From an uncultured Pelagibacteraceae bacterium (GTDB taxonomy: Bacteria; Pseudomonadota; Alphaproteobacteria; Pelagibacterales; Pelagibacteraceae), in contig CACKMG010000006.1 of NCBI GenBank assembly GCA_902601235.1, positions 1 to 44,721 on the forward strand: a stretch of DNA of 44,721 nt, written 5' to 3'. Below, in pieces: positions 9,040 to 18,071 of this stretch; positions within the stretch are counted from its first letter, which is position 1; every line of letters begins with the position of its first letter. Below the pieces are notes generated by a model. That model was not told the DNA's origin and did no database searches. It was given only the letters and a program-made list of their open reading frames with translations. A program made the position numbers and the translations under genes.

Positions 9040-10011
9040 TTATTTATAAGCTGATAAAACAGTAGCACCTCTTGATCCAGCTTTTTGAGTCCATTCTTTT
9101 GCCATGGTCTCTCCAACTTTTTCAAAATGAGATTTAAGAGTTGCATTTACTTTTCCAACTACCATTCCAGCATTTGCTAAAGCTTTTTTGTCTGCAACGT
9201 TTCCTTGTTTCGATAATTGCCAACCTTTTCTTTCTGCTAAGGCAGCTTGTTTCATTACAATATCTTTTGTTGCACTGTCTAATTTATTCCATGCATCTTT
9301 ATTCACAATAATCATGTTTTTTGGAAACCAAGCTGCAATGTCATAAAAATATTTTACTCCATTTTCCCAGATTTTAGAATTTTTTCCAGTCGTAGGAGAG
9401 GTGATCATACTTTCAACAGCTCCTGTTGAAAAAGCTTGACTAATTTCAGCAGCCTCAATTTTAGTTGGAGCCATTCCAGTAAGTTCAGCTATTCTAATTG
9501 TTGCAGAATTATAAGCTCTAAATTTTAATCCCTTTAGATCTTCAACAGAGTTAATTTCTTTTTTACTATATAAGCCTTGTGCTGGCCATGGTACAGCATA
9601 TAAAAATACTAAACCCTTTTCATCCAAACCTTTAACAATTTCATCTTTAGATGCTTTGTATAATTTCATAGCATCAGAATAAGATGTAGCTAAAAATGGT
9701 TGAGAATCCACTTCAAGCAAAGGATCCTCTTTTCCTAAAGCTGACATAAATCTTTCACCAATCTGTGCTTGACCAGTTCTTACAGCTCTAAAAATTTCTC
9801 CTCCCTTAAATAAAGATCCGCCTGGATGAGTGACTATTGTTAACTTACCACCAGTTTTTTCAGTAACATTTTTCGCAAATTCAGCTGCATTTGCAGAATG
9901 GAAATTACCTGCTCCATAAGCTAAAGCCATATCCCATTTTTCTGCAACAGCAACATTAATTGTCAAAATTAATGAAACTAAAGTAGTTATAAAATACTTA
10001 ATGAATTTCAT
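9040..10011 (-). CDS. dctP: TRAP transporter substrate-binding protein (DctP)
   Basis: Periplasmic solute-binding protein of the TRAP system. I start it at the ATG at 10011, preceded by GGAGGAAAAATG; a longer frame to 10065 has no such site and would put 18 residues before the signal peptide. The 323-residue product has a 23-residue signal peptide (ending VAVA). In the mature protein DLKGLKFRAYN contains the conserved arginine (R165) that binds the substrate carboxylate in DctP proteins, and later ISQAFSTGAVESMIT is also typical. First gene of dctPQM. The cargo could be pyroglutamate given pxpABC next door, but no ligand-specific residue set can be claimed. Confidence 0.92.
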   Translation of the reverse strand: MKFIKYFITTLVSLILTINVAVAEKWDMALAYGAGNFHSANAAEFAKNVTEKTGGKLTIVTHPGGSLFKGGEIFRAVRTGQAQIGERFMSALGKEDPLLEVDSQPFLATSYSDAMKLYKASKDEIVKGLDEKGLVFLYAVPWPAQGLYSKKEINSVEDLKGLKFRAYNSATIRIAELTGMAPTKIEAAEISQAFSTGAVESMITSPTTGKNSKIWENGVKYFYDIAAWFPKNMIIVNKDAWNKLDSATKDIVMKQAALAERKGWQLSKQGNVADKKALANAGMVVGKVNATLKSHFEKVGETMAKEWTQKAGSRGATVLSAYK

Positions 10012-10125
10012 TTTTCCTCCATTATTTTTTTTTTGTATTTCATTATGTATCAAAGTGATTATCAATAAAAAAATTATACTACTTTTAATTGAATTATTTT
10101 AAATATCGAATAATATGTTTTCATT

Positions 10126-10737
10126 TTGTTACAAGAATTACTTATATTAGCTCAAATTATTTTCATCACGATCATCTTAACAGCAGATAATGCAATAATT
10201 ATTGGTGTCATTTCGGCCAATTTTATTCCAAAAAATAAAAAACAAATTATTTATTGGGGTGTAGCTGGCGCTTTAATTTTTAAAATTATTTTTGCACTTT
10301 TTGCTACTTATTTATTTAAATTCTATTTTATAAAAATATTGGGTGGTCTACTTTTAATTTGGATAGTAAATGATTTAAGAAAAGATCTTTTTGAAATTAA
10401 AAAGATAAAATCACCAACTAAGAAATCTAAAGAGCCTTCATTTATTCAAAGTGTTTATAAAGTTTTATTTGCAGATATAATGATTAGTTTTGACAATGTG
10501 ATTGGGGTAGTTGGTGCAGCTAAAGGAAATTTTGGTTTTATGATCTTTGGACTTGTGCTTTCTGTTGTTCTTACAGGAGCTTTAGCGACATATCTTGCAA
10601 ATTACATTCAAAAACATTTATGGATAGCTTATGTTGGTTTAGTTTTTATTTTGTTAGTGGCACTACAACTTGTGATTGGAGGATTGGTAGACCTCGATAT
10701 CTTGTCAATTAATGAAGATTTTAGAAAATATTTTTAA
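10126..10737 (+). CDS. TerC/YjbE-family integral membrane protein
   Basis: Inner membrane protein of 203 residues with about seven hydrophobic segments. Two acidic-asparagine motifs lie inside membrane segments, TADNA at residues 19-23 and SFDNV at 121-125, the hallmark of the TerC superfamily, which includes the Mn(II) exporters Alx and YkoY; metal export is thus plausible. The only good in-frame start is TTG at 10126, because a stop codon lies 15 bases upstream and the next in-frame ATG falls far inside the protein. Divergent from dctP and upstream of the livJ-type gene, from which it is separated by about 100 bases. Confidence 0.82.
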   Translation: MLQELLILAQIIFITIILTADNAIIIGVISANFIPKNKKQIIYWGVAGALIFKIIFALFATYLFKFYFIKILGGLLLIWIVNDLRKDLFEIKKIKSPTKKSKEPSFIQSVYKVLFADIMISFDNVIGVVGAAKGNFGFMIFGLVLSVVLTGALATYLANYIQKHLWIAYVGLVFILLVALQLVIGGLVDLDILSINEDFRKYF

Positions 10738-10841
10738 TAACCCATAAATAGCGCAATAAATAGGATAAATTGCTTGTTGAATCTTCCTATAAATGAGATT
10801 TAATTTGTATTTTATAAATTGTTAACAAATAGAGGAAAATA

Positions 10842-12032
10842 ATGAAAAAACTATTTATCGCTGCAATTATGTTTGTGTTCTCTTTAACATCAAATGTTTC
10901 TGCAGGCGGACACGGAATAAAAATGGGAATCATTTTAGGATTTACTGGTCCAATTGAATCTCTTACACCAGCTATGGCGGCTTCTGCTGAGCTAGCATTT
11001 AAAGAAGCTTCAGACTCAGGTTCGTTATTAGGTGGAAAAAAAATTTCAGTAATAAGAGCGGACTCAACTTGTGTAGACTCTGCAGCAGCTACAGCAGCTG
11101 CTGAAGGTGTAATTTCACAAGGGGTTGCAGCTATTATGGGTGCAGATTGCTCAGGTGTAACTGGGGCAATTGCTTCGAATGTTGCAGTGCCAAATGGTGT
11201 TGTAATGATTTCACCATCAGCAACTTCACCAGGATTAACAACTCTTGATGATAAAGGATACTTTTTTAGAACTGCTCCATCAGATGCTAGAGGTGGTCAG
11301 ATTTTAGCAGATATTACTAAAGACAGAAAAGTTAAAAGTGTTGCAATCACTTATACAAACAATGACTATGGAAAGGGTTTAGCAGATGTTTATAAAGCAG
11401 CTGTTGAGGCTCATGGTATAAAAGTAACAACTGTTAATGCACATGAAGATGGAAAAGCAGATTATTCTTCTGAAGTGGCGACACTTGCTTCAGCAGGTGG
11501 CGACGCTGTTGCTGTTATTGGTTATTTAGACCAGGGTGGTAAAGGAATTATCCAAGCTTCTTTAGACTCAGGTGCGTTTGATAGATTTATTTTATCGGAT
11601 GGTATGATTGGTCAATCATTGGTTGATGCATTTGGAAAAGACTTAAGAAAATCTTTTGGTTCAATGCCTGGATCAACAGGAAAAGGTGCCGGAGTATTCG
11701 CTAATGTTGCAAAAGCTGCAGGTATTGACTCTTCTGGTCCTTACACTGGTGAGTCTTATGATGCTGCTGCTTTAATCGTTTTAGCAATGCAAGCAGGTAA
11801 TTCAGCTGATAGAGCATCAATTGCAAAAAATGTAATGGATGTTGCTAATGGTCCTGGGACTAAAATTTATCCAGGTGAGCTTAAAAAAGGATTAGATTTA
11901 TTAGCTAAAGGTAAGAAAGTTGACTACGAAGGTGCAACTGGAGTTACTTTTACTAGCGTCGGTGAAGCTGAAGGTTCTTTCTTAGAACAAGAAGTTAAAG
12001 GCGGAAAATTTAAAACTAAAAAACAAAGATAA
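10842..12032 (+). CDS. livJ: Branched-chain amino acid-type ABC transporter binding protein (LivJ family)
   Basis: Periplasmic binding protein of the Leu/Ile/Val (HAAT) family, 396 residues, with a signal peptide ending near residue 22 (NVSA) and a strong site AGAGGAAAATAATG. The mature protein opens with IKMGIILGFTGPIES and contains GVAAIMGADCSGVTGAIA, VMISPSATSPGLT and VAITYTNNDYGKGLAD, all typical of type I periplasmic binding folds. It is rightward, convergent with the livGFHM genes that end at 12162, and closed by a strong terminator at 12053-12087. It most likely serves that permease set. The precise ligand is unknown: it may be branched-chain or other small amino acids. Confidence 0.9.
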   Translation: MKKLFIAAIMFVFSLTSNVSAGGHGIKMGIILGFTGPIESLTPAMAASAELAFKEASDSGSLLGGKKISVIRADSTCVDSAAATAAAEGVISQGVAAIMGADCSGVTGAIASNVAVPNGVVMISPSATSPGLTTLDDKGYFFRTAPSDARGGQILADITKDRKVKSVAITYTNNDYGKGLADVYKAAVEAHGIKVTTVNAHEDGKADYSSEVATLASAGGDAVAVIGYLDQGGKGIIQASLDSGAFDRFILSDGMIGQSLVDAFGKDLRKSFGSMPGSTGKGAGVFANVAKAAGIDSSGPYTGESYDAAALIVLAMQAGNSADRASIAKNVMDVANGPGTKIYPGELKKGLDLLAKGKKVDYEGATGVTFTSVGEAEGSFLEQEVKGGKFKTKKQR

Positions 12033-12052
12033 TTTTTATCTTTAAAGAATTA

Positions 12053-12087
12053 AACCCCTAGCATCTTTGATGTTGGGGGTTTTTTTT
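12053..12087 (+). terminator. Intrinsic terminator after the livJ-type gene
   Basis: AACCCCTAGCATC, loop TTT, then GATGTTGGGGGTT forms a 13-pair stem (two G-U pairs) followed by eight T residues (12080-12087). A classic rho-independent terminator for the rightward gene. The stop codon of the leftward small peptide gene lies inside the T-run, so the hairpin also sits at the end of the leftward liv operon and may act in both directions. Confidence 0.88.
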
Positions 12088-12157
12088 AAAAAAATAAATA
12101 CTTATCTGCCATATATAAAGCCCAAGCTATTGCAGCACCTGTGATAATATATTTCAT
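12086..12157 (-). CDS. Small membrane peptide (23 residues) at the end of the liv operon
   Basis: A short frame begins with ATG at 12157, four bases after the livM stop, and ends with TAA at 12086-12088. The 23-residue product starts MKYIITGAAIAWALYM, is followed by ADK and ends YLFF. It looks like a single membrane segment with a short charged tail. No strong ribosome site is visible, but tight spacing after livM allows coupled translation. It is not a family I recognise. Short hydrophobic frames occur by chance in AT-rich DNA, so this is a candidate only; a role as a small accessory subunit of the transporter would be inference. Confidence 0.45.
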   Translation of the reverse strand: MKYIITGAAIAWALYMADKYLFF

Positions 12158-12161
12158 AATT

Positions 12162-13532
12162 TTATTTTATTTCTATTTTTTCAGGAAGTATACCTTTTGG
12201 TCTGTATCTCATAATTAATAATAGACCTGCACCCATCATTAAAAATCTAAAATACGGTACACTTTCAATTAAATGAACTTTTAAAAAATGAGTATCATGT
12301 AAACCTGCAGTTGTTAAATTTACCAAATATAATCCAATAGGAGCAGATTCAATCCATAAGAACCAAACTACAAAACCTCCAAGAATTGCACCAAAGTTAT
12401 TTCCACTTCCACCAACAATAACCATTACCCAAATTAAAAAAGTATATCTCATGGGTCTGTAACTCCCTGGGGTAAACAATCCATCTTGTGTTACCAGCAT
12501 AGCTCCTGCAATTCCAACTATGGCTGAGCCTAAAACAAAAATTAATAAATGTTGCTTAACAACATTTTTACCCATAGCATTGGCTGCTTCTTCATTGTCT
12601 CTAATAGCTCTCATCATTCTTCCCCAAGGAGAATAAAGAGCTTTCTGAGTTAAAATTAAAAGAATGATGACGACAACTAAAAATAAACCTGAGTAACAAA
12701 GTTTTACAAAAATTGAAGATCCCTCAATTACAAATTGGTTTAAAGCAGCTTGTCTTTCAGCAAAGTCTGAAATTAAATTCAATTTACTTGAGTTAAATTT
12801 TTCTACTAAATTAATAAACCAATCTGTTTGTTGTAAATTGACCTCATAAGGTGCAGGACGTTTTAATCCGATGACATTTTTAACTCCTCTTGTCAGCCAA
12901 TCTTCATGTTTGATAATTGCAATGACAATTTCTGATATTAGTAATGTAGCTATCGCTAAGTAATCAGCTCTCAAACCTAAGGCAACTTTACCTATTACAA
13001 AAGCCAATCCACCAGCAAATAAAGCTCCCACTATCCAAGAAAAAATAATAGGTAATCCAAAACCTCCTAGGAAACCAGTTTTTGCTGGATCTACCTCTTC
13101 TATTGCTTCAATTCCTGGCTCAGATACAAATCGTATTATGATAATTCCTAAAATAATAATTGCAGCAATTATATAAGTTCTAGTTTTCGATTTTTCGTAT
13201 TTCTTTAAAACATATCTAACTGCTAATACCATTCCTATAATAAAGAATAGACTAAATAAAATATTTAATCCTCCCGCACTCCACGCCTCTTGAACTGGAT
13301 TTACAGAAATTAAGACTGCTGCTAATCCTCCTAAAGCTGTATAGCCCATTATTCCAAAATTAATTAAACCAGCATAACCCCACTGAATATTAGCACCCAT
13401 AGTCATTACAGCTGAAATCAAGCAAAGATTAAATATCGATAAAGCAATATTCCAGGACTGGAATATGCCTACAAGAATAATCAACCCCATCATGATGCTG
13501 TAGGCTGCAATTACATTTAAATTTTTTCTCAC
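12162..13532 (-). CDS. livM: Branched-chain amino acid ABC transporter permease LivM (set 1)
   Basis: Inner membrane permease of the HAAT family, 456 residues, longer than the common 300-430. It starts with GTG at 13532, overlapping the livH stop by four bases (GTGA). Family motifs are MTMGANIQWGYAGLINFGIMGYTALGG near the N-terminus, LRADYLAIATLLISEI, WGRMMRAIRDNEEAANAMGKNV (the loop that contacts the ATPases) and VMVIVGGSGNNFGAILGG. Two extra stretches (around residues 95-160 and 215-270) explain the length. It pairs with LivH, LivF and LivG of this cluster and is followed by the small peptide gene. Confidence 0.92.
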   Translation of the reverse strand: MRKNLNVIAAYSIMMGLIILVGIFQSWNIALSIFNLCLISAVMTMGANIQWGYAGLINFGIMGYTALGGLAAVLISVNPVQEAWSAGGLNILFSLFFIIGMVLAVRYVLKKYEKSKTRTYIIAAIIILGIIIIRFVSEPGIEAIEEVDPAKTGFLGGFGLPIIFSWIVGALFAGGLAFVIGKVALGLRADYLAIATLLISEIVIAIIKHEDWLTRGVKNVIGLKRPAPYEVNLQQTDWFINLVEKFNSSKLNLISDFAERQAALNQFVIEGSSIFVKLCYSGLFLVVVIILLILTQKALYSPWGRMMRAIRDNEEAANAMGKNVVKQHLLIFVLGSAIVGIAGAMLVTQDGLFTPGSYRPMRYTFLIWVMVIVGGSGNNFGAILGGFVVWFLWIESAPIGLYLVNLTTAGLHDTHFLKVHLIESVPYFRFLMMGAGLLLIMRYRPKGILPEKIEIK

Positions 13533-14539
13533 AGCACCTTACCTTTAAATATTCCTGATGGTCGATATAGCAATACAATTACTAATATTGAAAAAGATAC
13601 TGCAAATTTATAGTCAGTTGAAAGTAACTGAACTAAACCATCTGGTTCCATACTTTCTGGTAAAACATACATAAAAAACTTTTTATAAGCGTAAGTTAAA
13701 AGTATTTCTGAAAAAGCAATTACATAACCTCCTAAAAATGCTCCAAAAGGATTTCCTATTCCTCCAACAATAGCAGCAGCAAAAATTGGAAGCATATTGT
13801 TAAAGTAAGTAAAAGGCTTAAAACTTTTATCTAAGCCGTAAAGTGCTCCTCCAATTGTTGCTAAAATTCCGGCTATAATCCAAGTTATCATTACTATTTT
13901 TTTTGGATCAATGCCTGAAAGTAATGCTAAATCCTCATTATCAGAATAAGCTCTCATACTTTTCCCAGTTTTAGTCTTGTTTAAAAACCAAAAAAGAGTT
14001 GAAACAAGAATAACAGTAACCAAAATTGTAATAACTTGAGTTGATTTGATAGCTAACCCTTCATTCAAACCAGTCATATCTTTGAATTCCCCTGCTCTAA
14101 TCAAGAACTTTTCACCATCAAAAAATCTTCTATCAGATGGCCCTATTATTATTCTCACTACAGCCTGAGTAACGAACATCACTCCAATACTAACCATCGC
14201 TAGTTGAACTGGTGGACTTTTACTTACTCTATAATATTTGAAAACAAATTTATCTATTAGAAGCATATAACCAATCATAAAAATTACTGCAAATGGAATG
14301 GCTAACAATGCTGTGGGTAATACTCCAAGACCAATACCAATTGATTGAAAATACCACGTAAATAAGATTGTAAACATGGTTCCAAAAGACATCATGTCTC
14401 CTGTAGCAAAATTCGCAAATCTTAAAATTCCATAGATTAAAGTTACAAAAATTGCACCTAAAGCTAATTGAGATCCATAAGCAAGAGCTGGAACAAAAAT
14501 GTAATTTAATAAAAGAGTAATTGCATTTAAGAAGTCCAT
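13529..14539 (-). CDS. livH: Branched-chain amino acid ABC transporter permease LivH (set 1)
   Basis: Inner membrane permease partner of LivM. I start it at the ATG at 14539, preceded by AGGTGG five bases upstream; an in-frame GTG at 14548 lies inside the livF coding end. The product has 336 residues and about eight to nine membrane segments. Motifs: LALGAIFVTLIYGILRFANFATGDMMSFG near the N-terminus, GKSMRAYSDNEDLALLSGID (coupling loop) and AAIVGGIGNPFGAFLGG. Its start is one base after the livF stop, and it overlaps livM by four bases. Confidence 0.92.
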   Translation of the reverse strand: MDFLNAITLLLNYIFVPALAYGSQLALGAIFVTLIYGILRFANFATGDMMSFGTMFTILFTWYFQSIGIGLGVLPTALLAIPFAVIFMIGYMLLIDKFVFKYYRVSKSPPVQLAMVSIGVMFVTQAVVRIIIGPSDRRFFDGEKFLIRAGEFKDMTGLNEGLAIKSTQVITILVTVILVSTLFWFLNKTKTGKSMRAYSDNEDLALLSGIDPKKIVMITWIIAGILATIGGALYGLDKSFKPFTYFNNMLPIFAAAIVGGIGNPFGAFLGGYVIAFSEILLTYAYKKFFMYVLPESMEPDGLVQLLSTDYKFAVSFSILVIVLLYRPSGIFKGKVL

Positions 14540-14540
14540 A

Positions 14541-15248
14541 TTAACCACCTAAAAAAGAGCTTCTTACTCTAGGATCGTTCAATAATTCTTTTCCTGATCC
14601 TGAATAACGGTTTTCCCCCGTTACTAAAACATAACCCCTATCAGAAATATTCAAAGCCTGTTTTGCATTTTGCTCAACCATCAAAATTGCAACATTAGTT
14701 CTCTTAACTTTTATTATATGGTCAAATAATTCATCCATTACTATAGGTGAAACACCTGCAGTTGGTTCATCTAGCATTAAAACTGAGGGTTTAATCATTA
14801 ATGCTCTGCCAAGAGCTACCTGTTGTCTTTGTCCTCCTGATAATTCACCGACTAACTGACTTCTTTTTTCTTTGAGTATTGGAAATAAATCATAAATTTC
14901 ATCTATTACTGATTTATAATCACTATTTATTAAAAAAGCACCCATTTCTAAATTTTCTTCAACTGTCATGCCAGCAAAAACATTTTTTGTTTGTGGAACA
15001 AATGAAATTCCTTCTTTTACTCGATCTTGAGGTGAAAGATTTGATATATCTTTTCCATTAATAATCACAGATCCTGATTTTAAATTTAACAAACCTAACA
15101 TTGCTTTCATCGCTGTCGACTTTCCAGCACCATTAGGACCAAGAATTGATACTATTTCTCCTTTTTCAACATTGACTGAACATGAGTTAATTATGTCTGG
15201 ACCATTCCCATATCCACCTGTCATATTCTTACCTTCAAAAAAAGCCAT
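14541..15248 (-). CDS. livF: Branched-chain amino acid ABC transporter ATPase LivF (set 1)
   Basis: Cytoplasmic ATPase of 235 residues, the usual LivF length. Walker A is GPNGAGKST (about residues 38-46), the ABC signature is LSGGQRQQVALGRAL, Walker B is VLMLDEPTAG, and the switch histidine is replaced by MVEQNA, as in the LivF family where E-Q-N follows. Forms a heterodimer with LivG and drives import through LivHM. It lies two bases after livG. Confidence 0.93.
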   Translation of the reverse strand: MAFFEGKNMTGGYGNGPDIINSCSVNVEKGEIVSILGPNGAGKSTAMKAMLGLLNLKSGSVIINGKDISNLSPQDRVKEGISFVPQTKNVFAGMTVEENLEMGAFLINSDYKSVIDEIYDLFPILKEKRSQLVGELSGGQRQQVALGRALMIKPSVLMLDEPTAGVSPIVMDELFDHIIKVKRTNVAILMVEQNAKQALNISDRGYVLVTGENRYSGSGKELLNDPRVRSSFLGG

Positions 15249-15250
15249 TA

Positions 15251-16036
15251 TTAATTATCCTTTAACTTTGAGCCTCTGCCTAAATAACTTTCGATTACTT
15301 TTTCATCTTTTTTTGCATCATTGACTGAGCCTTCAAAAAGAACTGATCCTTCAGACATTACAATAACTGGGTCACATAATCTTCCTATAAAATCCATATC
15401 ATGTTCAATCATACAAAAAGTATAGCCTTTTTCTTTATTAAGTTTTTCAATAGCTGATCCAAGATCTTTAAGTAGAGTCCTATTCACACCTGCTCCAACT
15501 TCATCTAATAAAACTAATTTAGCATCCACCATCATTGTTCGCCCAAGTTCTAATAATTTTTTTTGACCTCCAGATAAATTTCCTGCAAGTTCATTTTTTA
15601 GATTGCTTAAATTGAGAAAATCTACAACTTCCATAGCTTTTTCTTTAATTTCATTCTCTTCTTTGGCAACCAATGAAGGTTTAAATAAAGCATTCATTAG
15701 TTTTTCTCCTGATTGATTGCCTGGGACCATCATTAAATTTTCTAAAACAGATAAATTTGTAAACTCATGTGCTATCTGGAAAGTTCTTAGTAATCCTTTA
15801 GAAAATAATTCATAAGATGGAACATCGGTTATATTTTCGTTATTAAAAGATACGGTACCTGCTGATGATTTTAAATTACCAGCAATTAAATTAAACAAAG
15901 TTGTTTTGCCTGATCCATTAGGACCAATAATACCAGTAATAGTTCCTTTTTTAACTTTAAGCGAACAGTCAGAAACTGCTGCCAACCCTCCAAAATATTT
16001 TGATAAATTACTAATTTCTAAGATGTTTTCAGACAT
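15251..16036 (-). CDS. livG: Branched-chain amino acid ABC transporter ATPase LivG (set 1)
   Basis: ATPase of 261 residues. Walker A GPNGSGKTTLFN, signature LSGGQKKLLELGRTM, Walker B KLVLLDEVGAG and the LivG-type MIEHDMDFIGRLCD switch region are all present. The DEVGAG in Walker B replaces the usual DEPxAG; the glutamate is kept. Follows the ProC-like gene after a three-base gap and leads livF. Cytoplasmic partner of LivF. Confidence 0.93.
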   Translation of the reverse strand: MSENILEISNLSKYFGGLAAVSDCSLKVKKGTITGIIGPNGSGKTTLFNLIAGNLKSSAGTVSFNNENITDVPSYELFSKGLLRTFQIAHEFTNLSVLENLMMVPGNQSGEKLMNALFKPSLVAKEENEIKEKAMEVVDFLNLSNLKNELAGNLSGGQKKLLELGRTMMVDAKLVLLDEVGAGVNRTLLKDLGSAIEKLNKEKGYTFCMIEHDMDFIGRLCDPVIVMSEGSVLFEGSVNDAKKDEKVIESYLGRGSKLKDN

Positions 16037-16039
16037 TGA

Positions 16040-16807
16040 TTACTTGTTTAATCTTTTATGAATACTATTTAAAGTACTAATTACCGATTTATATACACCT
16101 TTTTTATTCATTTCTTTTAAACCTTGCTCATTTAATCCTTTTGGAGTTTGAGATTCTTTGACTAAATATTTTAATTCTTTATTAGAATTAACTACTGCAT
16201 CTTCAGACAAAGCTAAAAATAAATTTGTAATATATTTTTGAGCATCTAATCTTTTAACACCTTTCTTGACCAGCCAATCACTTATAATTTTTAATATCTC
16301 ATAATAAGAAGCCATCATCCCAGATGTTGACCAAAAATTAATTGATAGTTTTTCATTTTTGATCTCCACAGTTGAACCAATTTTATTAAAAAAATTTTTT
16401 ACTTTTTTGTTTGGAGGACAAATTGGAACTGGTCCTTTTTTCAAAGATATTGGTGGTAATGGTATTGCCCTTACAACGTCAGCATTTACTTTAATCATTT
16501 TTTTTAATACTGGAATTGTAATTGTTGAAATAAAACTAATTATTGTTTGACTAGATCTAAATTTTAAATTCTTTATTATTTTCTCACCTATTTTTGGTGT
16601 CACTGCAAGAAAAACCCAATTACTATTATCAACTATTTTTTGGTTATCTTTTTCGATTGAAATTCTTTTAAATTTTTTTTTTAATCCTTTTGCAATTTTA
16701 CTATTTCGGGAGGATATATATATTTTGCTATACTTAATGGATGATCCACATATTCCAGTTATAACTGAAGATGATATTTTTCCTGTTCCTATAAAACCTA
16801 ATTTCAT
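16040..16807 (-). CDS. Pyrroline-5-carboxylate reductase-like protein (ProC family)
   Basis: NAD(P)-dependent reductase of 255 residues resembling ProC. An N-terminal Rossmann motif GFIGTGKISSSVITG begins at residue 4, followed by SNWVFLAVTPKIG and VVRAIPLPPISLKKGPVPICPPN, the latter close to the ProC stretch RxMPNxP but altered. The C-terminal dimer domain contains WSTSGMMASYYEILKIISDWLVKKGV and LVKESQTPKGLNEQGL. The changed core suggests that this may not be the housekeeping enzyme and may reduce a different cyclic imine. It sits between the glutarate hydroxylase and livG genes within the transport operon, 29 bases after the former and three before the latter. Confidence 0.75.
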   Translation of the reverse strand: MKLGFIGTGKISSSVITGICGSSIKYSKIYISSRNSKIAKGLKKKFKRISIEKDNQKIVDNSNWVFLAVTPKIGEKIIKNLKFRSSQTIISFISTITIPVLKKMIKVNADVVRAIPLPPISLKKGPVPICPPNKKVKNFFNKIGSTVEIKNEKLSINFWSTSGMMASYYEILKIISDWLVKKGVKRLDAQKYITNLFLALSEDAVVNSNKELKYLVKESQTPKGLNEQGLKEMNKKGVYKSVISTLNSIHKRLNK

Positions 16808-16836
16808 AACTAATACTTTATAAAGGATAATCTATA

Positions 16837-17751
16837 TTAATTAATAAAAAAAGAACCTCTAATTCTTAATAACTCTCTACTTAATTCTTTATTTTCTTTA
16901 AATGGTTTTCTTCCGTGAAGCCAAAAATAATTATTTGCTACTACAGATGATCCCACCGGAAGTTCAGTTATTATCTTCTTGTTACTTTCCTCTAAACTAT
17001 CAGATAATTTTTGTAGAAAAGTACCTTGTTTCATATTTTTAGGTTCAGGAAATTGATCAATATACGAAATTTGAGCCCTTCCATCTTTATCAGATGAAAA
17101 TACTGGATGCTCAACTTTATAATCAATATTTTTACTTTTGGGAGAACCCCAAAGAAAATTCTCTTTTCCAACAGGATCATTAAATAATTCATCACAGTGT
17201 TCCCAATCATCGAGATGAAGCATGGCAGTTTCTCCACCCTCAACATTTTTTTCCTCTATTTTTGACATTAACAACCAGTCAGTTTTTTCTTTTACATATG
17301 TTCCATCAGTATGTAGATCCATATTTTTATAAGCCTTTCTGAGATAAGAGTCACTTTTGTCCTCATGCTTAACATGAAATCTAGCATAGTATTTTCCTGC
17401 CATTGCATCATGATTAGGGTTCCCAATAAGATGCGCAATAGCAGTGGACAGTTTTACTAAAAAACTATCATCAATTTTAGATATTAAATTTTTAGGTTTA
17501 ATAATAAAACAACCAGTATTTCGATCTCTAATAATTTTATTAATTAATTTAGATAATTTATTATTACTTAAATCATCTAAACTTTTCGCGATAGTAAATC
17601 TGGTAAATGGTTTATATTCTAATGCAGTAATATCAAACTTATTAAAAGGAAAAATAAGTTTATTTAAAATTTCATCACCAATATCTATGTTGATTATTCT
17701 TTGAGATTGATTATTTTTATTTATTTCAAACCCATCAATTTTTTCAATCAT
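16837..17751 (-). CDS. glaH: Glutarate 2-hydroxylase, CsiD/GlaH family
   Basis: Fe(II)/2-oxoglutarate-dependent oxygenase of 304 residues resembling E. coli GlaH (CsiD), which converts glutarate to L-2-hydroxyglutarate. The iron ligands are visible as H147-x-D149 in MDLHTDGTYV and H279 in NNYFWLHGRKPF; RELLRIRG (residues 292-299) supplies the arginine for 2-oxoglutarate. KYYARFHVKHEDKSDSYLRKA, EEKNVEGGETAMLHLDDWEH and ISYIDQFPEPKN match the family along its length. It overlaps azlD by four bases. L-2-hydroxyglutarate oxidase (LhgO) is not in the window. Glutarate comes from lysine or 5-aminovalerate, so an amino acid importer beside it makes sense; a related substrate remains possible. Confidence 0.85.
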   Translation of the reverse strand: MIEKIDGFEINKNNQSQRIINIDIGDEILNKLIFPFNKFDITALEYKPFTRFTIAKSLDDLSNNKLSKLINKIIRDRNTGCFIIKPKNLISKIDDSFLVKLSTAIAHLIGNPNHDAMAGKYYARFHVKHEDKSDSYLRKAYKNMDLHTDGTYVKEKTDWLLMSKIEEKNVEGGETAMLHLDDWEHCDELFNDPVGKENFLWGSPKSKNIDYKVEHPVFSSDKDGRAQISYIDQFPEPKNMKQGTFLQKLSDSLEESNKKIITELPVGSSVVANNYFWLHGRKPFKENKELSRELLRIRGSFFIN

Positions 17752-18071
17752 AAGTAACTACTAAAAAGTGTAAGTATGATAGCAGAGAAAATTGTCGGGT
17801 AAACTAAATTTTTTTTAGTGATAAAAAATAGCCCAATTGATAAAATTATTACAATTAGTCTTACTAAATAATCTATTTCAGATAATAATCCTGATGGAAA
17901 AATTACAATCCTGGCTATTAATGCTGCCAACGTCGAGTATGCCAAGCAATTAAACCATCTAAATATTTTAGAAGTTTCTTTAATGTTTTCTGAACTTACA
18001 ACACCCAAAAATCTAGACAAAAATGTTGCTAAAGAAGTTATTAATATGACAAAAAAAATATTACTTGTCAT
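17748..18071 (-). CDS. azlD: AzlD-family small membrane subunit
   Basis: Small membrane protein of the AzlD family, which pairs with AzlC in branched-chain amino acid export. I start it at the ATG at 18071, preceded by GGAGAAATTA, giving 107 residues and about four hydrophobic segments; a longer frame to 18095 would lie deeper in azlC with no better site. The motif ATFLSRFLG near the N-terminus and FNCLAYSTLAALIARIV are typical. It overlaps azlC by 11 bases and glaH by four. Confidence 0.85.
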   Translation of the reverse strand: MTSNIFFVILITSLATFLSRFLGVVSSENIKETSKIFRWFNCLAYSTLAALIARIVIFPSGLLSEIDYLVRLIVIILSIGLFFITKKNLVYPTIFSAIILTLFSSYL

